Source of the DNA: Roseovarius sp. UBA6167
Lineage (GTDB): Bacteria; Pseudomonadota; Alphaproteobacteria; Rhodobacterales; Rhodobacteraceae
NCBI GenBank assembly: GCA_002428225.1
Contig: DIUD01000072.1
Location: 1-44,610 of the forward strand
Length of the DNA: 44,610 nucleotides
Direction of reading: 5' to 3'
The position numbers and the translations under genes were made by a program. Position 1 is the first letter of the stretch; each line of letters starts with the position of its first letter. The notes below the pieces were generated by a model that was not told the DNA's origin, searched no databases, and saw only the letters and a list, made by a program, of their open reading frames with translations. This document shows positions 16,636 to 24,028 of this stretch, piece after piece.

Positions 16636-18483
16636 GTGACACCCGCGAACATCCAGAAGGGGCTTGCCATCCTGGTGGCGGCCTTCGTCTTCTACACGGC
16701 GGCAACCGGCCCGTTTGAAGGGTTGATCCAACGCGCGCTTTTCCTTGCTCTCACAGCCTCTCTGGGGTTCGCACTCTACCCGCTGGGCGCTGGCACCCGC
16801 TGGCGCCCGGCCGGACTGGCGATTGACCTGGCGCTGTGTGCCGTGGTCCTGGTTGCCTGCGGATATGTGGTCTGGAACTATGACAAGATCATGACGTCCC
16901 TGCCTTGGGCAACCCCTCTGGACAAGGCGCTTGCGGCAGGTCTCGTGCTGGCTGTTCTGGAACTCGGGCGGAGAGCCGTGGGCGTGATTTTTCCGATCCT
17001 CGTTGTGGTCGGGCTGAGCTATGCACTGTTCGGAGACATGTTGCCCGGCGCACTGCGCCATCGCGGTTTTGACACCGCTTTCGTGACAGAGACTATTTTC
17101 CTCGGGGACCTGGGCATCTGGGGAATGCTGGCCGGCATAGGCGCAACCGTTATCGCGACCTTCATCCTGTTCGGTGCGCTTCTGCTGCATTCGGGTGGCG
17201 GACAGGCTTTTATGGATCTGGCCATGCGTCTGGGCGGTCGTCAGCCGGGCGGCGCGGCCAAGATCGCAACCATTGCGAGCGGCTTGTTCGGCATGATTTC
17301 GGGTTCTTCAGTGGCGAATGTTGCCACGACGGGTAATTTCACCATCCCCATGATGATCAGGCTCGGCTACCCCCGACCGTTCGCCGCGGCGGTCGAGGCG
17401 GTGGCCTCCACAGGCGGTCAGATTGCGCCGCCAATCATGGGTGCCGCCGCCTTCGTAATGGCTGAAATCCTCGGCGTGCCTTACACTACCATCATACTCG
17501 GCGCGATCTTGCCGGCGATCCTGTTTTACGCCTCGGTTTTCGTTACCGTGCATTTCGTGGCCCTGCGCCGTGGACTCGCCGTCGTTCCCGAGGAGACGCT
17601 GCCCGCCTGGAGTGCCATTCTTGCGCCCCGCCGCGTGGCCCCGATCGTCTGCGCCCTTGGCGGTCTTGGTATTGGCATCTGGCTTGGGCGATCCATCTCT
17701 ACGGCAGCCTTTTACGGCATCATCGGGCTGCTGATCGCTTTTATCGCGACCGAAGCAGGCCGGCTGTCTCCGCGCAGGATGATCGGCAAGGTCATCGACG
17801 GCCTTGAAGACGCCGGCAAGGGTATGGTCATTATCGGTGTTCTGCTGGCCGGTGCACAGGTGCTTGTGTCGATGATAAACCTGACCGGTGTCGGTGTGAC
17901 GCTGTCGTCGCTGATCGTCTCCGTGGCAGGCGACAGCGTGCTGTTAGTCGCTTTGATCGTTGGCGCCGTCTGCCTGATCATGGGCATGGGTCTTCCGACA
18001 ACTGCTGCCTATGTTCTGGTGGCTGCGGTCATGGCCCCTGCCATGACCGCAGTTGGTGTTTCGCCCCTGGCGGCCCACCTCTTCGTATTCTATTTCGCCA
18101 CGATTTCGGTCATCACGCCACCGGTCTGCGTTGCGGTGTTCATCGGCGCGGGGATAGCAAATACCAACTGGCTACCGGCCGCCGGGCATGCCGTCCGCCT
18201 CGGGGCGGTGACCTATCTCGTGCCATTCCTGCTGCTGCTCTATCCTGGCATGCTGATGGAAGGTGGCCCTCTCGCGATAGCCCAGGCGGCCCTGTCAGGC
18301 GCGGTGCTCGTCCTGGCAGTGCCGGCCATGCTCACCGGCACACCACTTATCGGAAATCGGCCCATCGACACCGCCCTGTTATTGATCGTGATCGCGCTGG
18401 CGCTCTGGCCCAACCCCATCACCCCCCTTGTCGCGCTCGTCCTTTACCTGGGCGGGCGAAAACTGGGCCCCTTGCTGGCCTGA
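16636..18483 (+). CDS. TRAP transporter fused permease (DctQ-DctM type, 4TM/12TM)
   Basis: Single-chain membrane component of a TAXI-TRAP importer, 615 aa, starting at GTG 16636 one base after the binding-protein stop. The N-terminal 150 residues hold four hydrophobic helices that replace the separate DctQ subunit. The rest is the DctM-like channel with family motifs GLFGMISGSSVANVATTGNFTIPMMI, GGQIAPPIMGAAAFVMAEILGV and CLIMGMGLPTTAAYVL, as expected for ion-driven, elevator-type transport. It probably uses a sodium gradient, as known TRAP systems do. Its codons include more A/T-ending ones than the core genes, which fits an acquired block. Confidence 0.93.
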   Translation: MTPANIQKGLAILVAAFVFYTAATGPFEGLIQRALFLALTASLGFALYPLGAGTRWRPAGLAIDLALCAVVLVACGYVVWNYDKIMTSLPWATPLDKALAAGLVLAVLELGRRAVGVIFPILVVVGLSYALFGDMLPGALRHRGFDTAFVTETIFLGDLGIWGMLAGIGATVIATFILFGALLLHSGGGQAFMDLAMRLGGRQPGGAAKIATIASGLFGMISGSSVANVATTGNFTIPMMIRLGYPRPFAAAVEAVASTGGQIAPPIMGAAAFVMAEILGVPYTTIILGAILPAILFYASVFVTVHFVALRRGLAVVPEETLPAWSAILAPRRVAPIVCALGGLGIGIWLGRSISTAAFYGIIGLLIAFIATEAGRLSPRRMIGKVIDGLEDAGKGMVIIGVLLAGAQVLVSMINLTGVGVTLSSLIVSVAGDSVLLVALIVGAVCLIMGMGLPTTAAYVLVAAVMAPAMTAVGVSPLAAHLFVFYFATISVITPPVCVAVFIGAGIANTNWLPAAGHAVRLGAVTYLVPFLLLLYPGMLMEGGPLAIAQAALSGAVLVLAVPAMLTGTPLIGNRPIDTALLLIVIALALWPNPITPLVALVLYLGGRKLGPLLA

Positions 18484-18553
18484 AACCAAACACCCGCAGA
18501 AGCGAATCGAGCATGTGCGCAACTTGAGGACTCCGCGCATTATGACGATGCCC

Positions 18554-18624
18554 GGATTATGCCGATGTAGCTGTATAAGCGCCTGAATACCTTCAAGTCT
18601 GCTGCGTCGGGTTCGGCATAATCC
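18554..18624. repeat. 12-bp inverted repeat with nearby direct repeat; probable mobile-element end
   Basis: GGATTATGCCGA (18554-18565) and its exact reverse complement TCGGCATAATCC (18613-18624) are 47 bases apart. The left arm also has an imperfect direct copy just before it (GCATTATGACGATG against GGATTATGCCGATG, two mismatches). The cluster lies between the TRAP stop and an integrase fragment. It resembles recombinase binding sites at an element end; function is inferred. Confidence 0.5.
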
Positions 18625-18643
18625 TCGGGGCTGGTAACGTCTC

Positions 18644-18982
18644 CTCTTTCACCTCGAGCACGAACGACAGAACGGCGTGCGCACCCGCAAAGCAAGACTG
18701 GCCGCGATCCGATCCCTGTTCCGCTATGCTGCCCTGCGCCACCTCGAACAGGCCGCCACCATCGAGCGGGTTCTGGCCATCCCACCGAAGCGCTTCGAGA
18801 GGCGGCTGGTGACCTGGCTGACCGAAGCAGAGATCGACACCCTGCTGGCCGCACCGGACCGGGCGACCTGGACCGGACGGCGCGACACGGCTCTGTTCGG
18901 TCTCGCCGTCCAGACGGGCCTGCGGGCCTCCGAACCGATCGGGCTCACCTGCGGCGATGTTTATCTCGGGGCCGGTGCGCAT
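18644..18982 (+). pseudogene. Tyrosine recombinase/integrase fragment (RitC/XerC-like)
   Basis: Middle third of a tyrosine recombinase: LFHLEHERQNGVRTRKARL, then AAIRSLFRYAALRHLEQAATIE, PPKRFERRLVTWLTEAEIDTLLAAPD, and WTGRRDTALFGLAVQTGLRASEPIGL ending at GDVYLGAGAH. This covers the end of the core-binding domain and the start of the catalytic domain with the first Arg (TGLRASE). An in-frame stop lies just upstream (18635-18637). Homology stops at 18982, where an IS110 transposase start begins, so the later catalytic residues (Lys, HxxR, Tyr) are lost. The style resembles the third recombinase of RIT-type trios, but that assignment is tentative. It is non-functional. Confidence 0.8.
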
Positions 18983-19118
18983 GAACGAGATTACCACAAT
19001 CGGGATCGATCTGGCGAAATCCGTTTTCCAATTGCACGGCATAGACGCGGAAGCGTTTCGTAATTTGTCATCTGGAGACAGACCTATCCGATCGGCCCCA
19101 GATTTGCTTCTCACGTAA
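18981..19118 (+). pseudogene. 5' fragment of an IS110-family transposase
   Basis: From ATG 18981 the reading is MNEITTIGIDLAKSVFQLHG followed by IDAEA, the characteristic opening of IS110-family DEDD transposases, with the first catalytic Asp in GIDLAK. After about 25 codons the similarity ends and the frame closes at TAA 19116-19118. It shares CAT with the end of the integrase fragment, so the two remnants abut with almost no sequence between them. Only this stub remains; no second end or right half of the IS is seen. Confidence 0.75.
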
Positions 19119-19189
19119 GCACTATGTAAGCAGTTGAGCGAAAGCTGCGCCTTGCTTCTGGATAGAAGCTTCGGAGCGGTACCAAGAAA

Positions 19190-19237
19190 AACAATATTGT
19201 TCAGTGTCTTATCGTGCTATGTCGCGTTCTATCGTGC
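19190..19237. repeat. Palindrome and direct repeats beside the tRNA fragment (possible att arm)
   Basis: An AT-rich tract unlike the surrounding core DNA. AACAATATTGTT (19190-19201) is a perfect 12-bp palindrome. TATCGTGC occurs twice, at 19210-19217 and 19230-19237, a spacing of exactly 20 bases, about two helix turns. Such repeats close to an integration core resemble arm-type integrase sites. The whole 19119-19262 stretch holds no gene. Confidence 0.4.
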
Positions 19238-19262
19238 ATATATAGGATAAGTCTCTGTAGCG

Positions 19263-19308
19263 CCTCCGAAGGCGAAGGTCTCAGGTTCGAATCCTGATGG
19301 GTGCACCA
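19263..19308 (+). pseudogene. 3' part of tRNA-Arg(CCG): integration-site (att) remnant
   Basis: The sequence begins in the anticodon arm and runs to the tRNA end. It has loop CTCCGAA with anticodon CCG (19266-19268), 3' anticodon stem GGCGA, variable AGGTC, T arm TCAGG-TTCGAAT-CCTGA, acceptor strand TGGGTGC, discriminator A and encoded CCA. The upstream bases (GTAGCG) cannot pair with GGCGA, and no 5' half (expected start GCACCCA) precedes it, so this is not a working tRNA. A break at the anticodon loop with an intact 3' end is what a tyrosine-integrase crossover leaves at the distal end of an island. The whole tRNA should lie at the other end, outside this window. Confidence 0.8.
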
Positions 19309-19574
19309 ATATCCGGAAATGGCGGTCGGGCTGTCTGCGCATGGCGCAGCAAATCGCGCCTGCAATCGCCTGGAACGCGGCCATTCGGCCGGTGGCCGCC
19401 AGGTCCGGCATGGCCCCTCCGGCATCGCTTCTCCTCCCGCCTCGGCGATCCGCCGCTGATTCCCGCGCAAACAGGCCCTTTCGCCGGGGCAGGGGCCTCT
19501 TTATAACGGCACTTGGCCCTCGACTGCCCGAGTCGACCGGCAAATCACTCACGGGCGACAAGACGCAGGCGCAA

Positions 19575-20621
19575 ATGTCTATATTCAACAGGATTCCGAG
19601 CCTCTTTTCATCGGACATGGCAATTGATCTCGGCACTGCCAACACCCTCGTCTATGTCAAGGGGCGCGGCATCATCCTGAGTGAGCCTTCGGTGGTGGCC
19701 TATCATGTCAAGGATGGGGTCAGGAAGGTGCTTGCCGTGGGCGAGGACGCCAAGCTCATGCTGGGTCGCACACCGGGCAGCATCGAGGCCATCCGCCCGA
19801 TGCGCGAAGGCGTCATCGCCGATTTCGACACCGCCGAGGCGATGATCAAGCATTTCATCCGCAAGGTGCACAAACGCTCGACCTTTTCCAAGCCCAAGAT
19901 CATCGTCTGCGTGCCCCATGGCGCGACCCCGGTGGAGAAACGCGCCATCCGCCAATCGGTGCTCTCGGCGGGCGCGCGGCGCGCGGGGCTCATCGCGGAA
20001 CCCATCGCCGCGGCCATCGGCGCGGGGATGCCGATTACCGATCCCACCGGCAACATGGTCGTCGATATCGGCGGTGGCACGACCGAGGTGGCGGTGCTGT
20101 CGCTTGGCGATATCGTCTATGCGCGCTCGGTCCGGGTGGGCGGCGACCGGATGGACGAGGCGATCATCAACTACCTGCGCCGCCAGCAGAACCTGCTCGT
20201 GGGCGATGCTACCGCAGAACGCATCAAGACCACCATCGGCACCGCGCGGATGCCCGATGACGGGCGGGGCACCTCGATCCGTGTGCGCGGGCGCGACCTT
20301 CTGAACGGCGTGCCCAAGGAAATCGAGGTCAGCCAGGCGCAGATCGCCGAGGCGCTGGCCGAACCCGTGCAGCAGATTACCGAGGCGGTGATGACCGCGC
20401 TTGAGGCGACGCCGCCGGATCTTGCCGCCGATATCGTCGATCGCGGCGTGATGCTGACCGGGGGCGGCGCGCTTCTGGGGGATCTCGATCTGGCGCTGCG
20501 CGAGCAGACCGGCCTGGCTGTCTCGATCGCCGAGGACAGCCTCAACTGTGTCGCGCTCGGCACCGGCAAGGCGCTCGAATTCGAGAGCCGCCTGCGCCAT
20601 GCGATTGACTACGACAGCTGA
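19575..20621 (+). CDS. mreB: Rod-shape-determining actin homologue MreB
   Basis: Cytoskeletal ATPase that guides lateral-wall synthesis at the inner face of the membrane, 348 aa. Phosphate 1 is MAIDLGTANTLVY, phosphate 2 is VVDIGGGTTEVAVLS, and the adenosine region is LTGGGALLGDLDLAL. The catalytic Glu region is CVPHGATPVEKRAIRQS. ATG 19575 begins MSIFNRIPSLFSSD, the usual alphaproteobacterial N-terminus. Longer readings run back toward the tRNA remnant and are not conserved. The 266 bases before it (19309-19574) show no gene, only a small inverted repeat TCGACT/AGTCGA at 19520-19536. First gene of mreBCD-mrdA-rodA. Confidence 0.97.
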   Translation: MSIFNRIPSLFSSDMAIDLGTANTLVYVKGRGIILSEPSVVAYHVKDGVRKVLAVGEDAKLMLGRTPGSIEAIRPMREGVIADFDTAEAMIKHFIRKVHKRSTFSKPKIIVCVPHGATPVEKRAIRQSVLSAGARRAGLIAEPIAAAIGAGMPITDPTGNMVVDIGGGTTEVAVLSLGDIVYARSVRVGGDRMDEAIINYLRRQQNLLVGDATAERIKTTIGTARMPDDGRGTSIRVRGRDLLNGVPKEIEVSQAQIAEALAEPVQQITEAVMTALEATPPDLAADIVDRGVMLTGGGALLGDLDLALREQTGLAVSIAEDSLNCVALGTGKALEFESRLRHAIDYDS

Positions 20622-20653
20622 GACGCCCACCTTTTGCCTGAAAGGGGGAGCCA

Positions 20654-21556
20654 TTGGCCAGCGACCGGGGACAGAGCGAGGATTTCAGCGGCCCGTTGAA
20701 GCGTCTGCTTCTGGGGGTGTTGCTGCTTTGCCTGCTTGGCCTGTTCCTTGTCTGGCGCATCGACAGTCCGCGCGTGGAACGCTTTCGCGCGCAGGTGGTG
20801 GACCGGGTGGTGCCGCGGATGGATTGGGCGATGGCCCCCGTCACCGGCGCGGTGAAGGTGCTGCGCGATTTCCAGTCCTACCAGCGCATGTATCAGCAAA
20901 ACCAGGACCTGCGCCGCGAATTGCAGCAGATGAAGGCGTGGAAAGAGGCCGCGCTTCAGCTTGAGCAGGAAAACGCACGGCTGCTCGATCTCAACAAGGT
21001 GCAGCTCGATCCGCGGCTGACCTATGTCACCGGCGTGGTGATGGCCGATAGCGGCTCGCCGTTCCGGCAATCGGTGCTGATCAACGTGGGCGGGCGCGAC
21101 GGCATCATGGAGGGCTGGGCGGCGATGGACGGGCTGGGCCTTGTCGGGCGCATCTCGGGGCTGGGGCGAAGCACGGCGCGCGTGATCCTGCTTACCGACA
21201 CGTCAAGCCGCATCCCCGTCACGGTGCAGCCGTCGGGCCAGCGCGCGCTGCTGATCGGTGACAATTCCCTTGCGCCGCTGCTCGATTTCGTCGAGGCCCC
21301 CGACCAGGTCCGCCCCGGCGACCGGGTGCTGACCTCGGGCGATGGCGGGGTGTTTCCGGCGGGGCTTGTGGTGGGGCAGGTGTTTGCCGATCCGGGCGGG
21401 CGGATGCGCCTGCGCATCGCCGCCGATTACGAGCGGCTCGAATTTCTGCGGGTTCTGCGCAGCTTTGCAAGGGAGCGGATCGACGATCCGGGCGACCTGA
21501 TCGTGCCGCCGCAAGGCCCCGCGCCCGATATCACGGCGGAGGCCGGCGATGGCTGA
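20654..21556 (+). CDS. mreC: Rod-shape-determining protein MreC
   Basis: Bitopic membrane protein that activates PBP2/RodA from the periplasm, 300 aa. It has a short cytoplasmic head, one membrane helix (LLLGVLLLCLLGLFLVW, about residues 18-35) and a periplasmic coiled coil around 70-112 (YQQNQDLRRELQQMKAWKEA). The beta-barrel core follows, with DGIMEGWAAMDGLGLVGRI, TDTSSRIPV and GDRVLTSGDGGVFPAGLVVG. The start is TTG 20654 after AAAGGGGGAG. It overlaps mreD by 8 bases, so the two are translationally coupled. Confidence 0.94.
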   Translation: MASDRGQSEDFSGPLKRLLLGVLLLCLLGLFLVWRIDSPRVERFRAQVVDRVVPRMDWAMAPVTGAVKVLRDFQSYQRMYQQNQDLRRELQQMKAWKEAALQLEQENARLLDLNKVQLDPRLTYVTGVVMADSGSPFRQSVLINVGGRDGIMEGWAAMDGLGLVGRISGLGRSTARVILLTDTSSRIPVTVQPSGQRALLIGDNSLAPLLDFVEAPDQVRPGDRVLTSGDGGVFPAGLVVGQVFADPGGRMRLRIAADYERLEFLRVLRSFARERIDDPGDLIVPPQGPAPDITAEAGDG

Positions 21557-22088
21557 TGCGGGTGCCCTTTCGCTGTGGTTCATGCGCGCGGTCTATGCCG
21601 GGATCGCGGGGGGGCTGGTGTTCGTGCACCTGCTGCCGCTCGATGCGCGACCGCCGGGATGGGCGGGGCCGGACCTGTTCATCGCGCTCACCTTCGCCTG
21701 GGCCGTGCGGCGGCCCGATTATGTGCCGCCCCTGCTGGTGGCGGGGCTGGCGCTGATGATGGATCTGCTTTTCCAGCGGCCGCCGGGTCTCTGGGCCGCG
21801 CTCACGCTGATCGGCACCGAGGCGCTGCGCCGCCGCGCGCCTGCCCTGCGCGACCGCACCTTCGCCGCCGACTGGGCGGCGGTGGCGGGCGTGCTGGTGG
21901 CGATCACGCTTGGCTACCGGCTGGTGCTGACACTGCTGCTGGTCGATCAGCCCGCGCTCGGCCTTAGCCTGATGCAGCTTCTCTCGACACTCATCGCCTA
22001 TCCGCTGGTGGCGCTTGGCTCGCATCTCGTGCTGGGTGTGCGCAAGTCCGCGCCCGGTGATCTGGCCACGACGCGGCGGCTGCCATGA
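21549..22088 (+). CDS. mreD: Rod-shape-determining protein MreD
   Basis: Inner-membrane member of the elongasome, 179 aa, with five to six hydrophobic segments (YAGIAGGLVFVHLLPL, LFIALTFAWAV, PPLLVAGLALMMDLLF, WAAVAGVLVAITLGY, LMQLLSTLIAYPLVALGSHLVL). MreD is weakly conserved, so the call rests on size, topology and its place between mreC and mrdA. Start overlaps mreC; stop overlaps the PBP2 ATG by 4 bases. Confidence 0.88.
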   Translation: MADAGALSLWFMRAVYAGIAGGLVFVHLLPLDARPPGWAGPDLFIALTFAWAVRRPDYVPPLLVAGLALMMDLLFQRPPGLWAALTLIGTEALRRRAPALRDRTFAADWAAVAGVLVAITLGYRLVLTLLLVDQPALGLSLMQLLSTLIAYPLVALGSHLVLGVRKSAPGDLATTRRLP

Positions 22089-24028
22089 GACGCCCGACCC
22101 GTGACACCGCCACGAGCCAGCGCCGCATCACCCGGCGCGGCCTGATCGTGGGCGCGGCGCAGGCGGCTGTTCTCGGCGCGCTGCTGTTCCGGATGCGCCA
22201 CCTCCAGGTCGAGCAGGCCGACGAGTTTCGCCTGCTCGCCGATGAAAACCGCATCAACCTTCAGCTTCTGGCGCCTGCGCGCGGACGGATATTCGACCGC
22301 GAAGGCCGTATCATCGCCGAGAACGTGCCCTCGTATCGCATCACCGTCACCCGCGAACAGGCGGGCGATGTCGATGAGGTGCTGGCCCGGCTTGCGCGGC
22401 TGGTAAGGCTCGATCCGGGCGAGCTTGAAAAGGCGCGCCGCGAGCTGCGCGAGTTGCGTGGCGATACGCCGGTGACGGTGGCCGACCGGGCGGACTGGGA
22501 GGCGATTGCCCGCGTTGCCGTCAACGCGCCCGCCCTGCCCGGTGTCACGCCCGAGGTGGGGCTGTCGCGCCGCTATCCCATGGCAGAGGTCTATGCCCAC
22601 ACCATCGGCTATGTCGGTGCGGTCAGCGCGCGCGACATCGAGCGGCTCGACGCGCCCGAGGCCCTGTTGCGCCTGCCACGTTTCCAGATCGGCAAGATCG
22701 GGCTGGAGGCGCAACACGAAGAGTTGCTGCGCGGCAGCGCCGGCACCCGGCGGGTCGAGGTCAATGCCACGGGTCGCATCATGCGCGAGCTGGACCGGCA
22801 GGAGGGGCGCCCCGGTGCCGATATCCAGGTCACGCTCGACAACGCGCTGCAATCCTATACGCATGCGCGCCTTGCCGGCGAGAGCGGGGCGGCGGTGATG
22901 GTGGATTGCGACAGCGGCGATATCGTGGTGTGCGCCTCCAGCCCGAGCTACGATCCCAACCTTTTCGTGCGCGGCATCTCGTCGGTCGATTACCGTGCGC
23001 TGCTGGAAGACCCGCTTCGCCCGCTGCCCAACAAGGCGGTGCAGGGCATCTATCCGCCCGGCTCGACCTTCAAGATGGTCACGGCGCTTGCCGCGCTCGA
23101 TGCGGGGCTGATCGACTTCAACGAGACCGTCTATTGCCCCGGCCACAAGGAGGTCAGCGGGCGGCGTTTTCACTGCTGGAAGCGGGGCGGGCATGGCAAT
23201 GTCGATCTGCACGCCTCGCTGCGCGACAGTTGCGATGTCTATTACTACGAGCTTGCCCTGCGCGCCGGGATCGAGCGCATTTCCGCCATGGCCGAACGGC
23301 TTGGGGTCGGGGTGCAATTCGATCTGCCGATGACCAGCGTCGCCAGGGGGCTTGCCCCCTCGCGCGAGTGGAAACTGGCCAACCGCGATCAGCCCTGGGT
23401 GGTGGGCGACAGCGTCAATGCCGCGATCGGGCAGGGCTTCGTGCTGGCCTCGCCGCTGCAACTGGCGGTGATGACGGCGCGGCTGGCGACCTCGCGCAGC
23501 GTGATGCCCCGGCTCATCAGGACCATCGACGGGGTCGAACAGCCCTCGGGCCATGGCGAGCCTCTCGGCCTCAATGAAAACCACCTGCGCGAGATCCGCC
23601 GGGCCATGTTCGCCGTCAGCAACAGCAATCGCGGCACGGCCTTTCGCTCGCGCATCGCCGAGGACCGGCTGCGTCTTGCCGGCAAGACCGGCACCAGCCA
23701 GGTGCGCAACATCTCGACCGGCGAACGCGCGACCGGTGTCATCAGCAACCAGAACCTGCCCCGCGAACAGCGCGACCACGCGCTGTTCGTCAGCTACGCG
23801 CCCTTTGATGCCCCGCGCTACGCCGTGGCCGTGGTGGTCGAGCATGGCGGCGGCGGCTCGACCGTGGCGGCGCCCATTGCCCGCGACATCACGCTTCAGG
23901 CGCTCTATGGCGGCGATCCGCCGCTCGAAGCCTATCCCGAGGCCGACCGCCCCCGCATCCGCACCCAGCAGGAAGACCTGCGCCGCCTGATGGCGCGCCC
24001 CGACCAGAACCCGAGCGACCGCGCATGA
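22085..24028 (+). CDS. mrdA: Penicillin-binding protein 2 (elongation transpeptidase)
   Basis: Class B PBP that cross-links peptidoglycan during cell elongation together with RodA, 647 aa. It has an N-terminal membrane helix (LIVGAAQAAVLGALLF) and a pedestal domain beginning APARGRIFDREGRIIAEN. The transpeptidase motifs are STFK near residue 327, SCD in LRDSCDVYYYELA near 382, and KTG in LAGKTGTSQV near 534. All active-site motifs are intact, and the length is usual for PBP2. Overlaps mreD and rodA by 4 bases each. Confidence 0.96.
   Translation: MRRPTRDTATSQRRITRRGLIVGAAQAAVLGALLFRMRHLQVEQADEFRLLADENRINLQLLAPARGRIFDREGRIIAENVPSYRITVTREQAGDVDEVLARLARLVRLDPGELEKARRELRELRGDTPVTVADRADWEAIARVAVNAPALPGVTPEVGLSRRYPMAEVYAHTIGYVGAVSARDIERLDAPEALLRLPRFQIGKIGLEAQHEELLRGSAGTRRVEVNATGRIMRELDRQEGRPGADIQVTLDNALQSYTHARLAGESGAAVMVDCDSGDIVVCASSPSYDPNLFVRGISSVDYRALLEDPLRPLPNKAVQGIYPPGSTFKMVTALAALDAGLIDFNETVYCPGHKEVSGRRFHCWKRGGHGNVDLHASLRDSCDVYYYELALRAGIERISAMAERLGVGVQFDLPMTSVARGLAPSREWKLANRDQPWVVGDSVNAAIGQGFVLASPLQLAVMTARLATSRSVMPRLIRTIDGVEQPSGHGEPLGLNENHLREIRRAMFAVSNSNRGTAFRSRIAEDRLRLAGKTGTSQVRNISTGERATGVISNQNLPREQRDHALFVSYAPFDAPRYAVAVVVEHGGGGSTVAAPIARDITLQALYGGDPPLEAYPEADRPRIRTQQEDLRRLMARPDQNPSDRA

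Noticed and set aside
19201..19645. Minus-strand frames reading HQDSNLRPSPSEAL or HPSGFEPETFAFGG near the tRNA remnant
   Set aside because: These familiar peptides are translations of the tRNA reverse complement, a known annotation artefact.
21998..23845. A 615-codon minus-strand frame across mrdA
   Set aside because: Antisense shadow of PBP2, which has all three active-site motifs.
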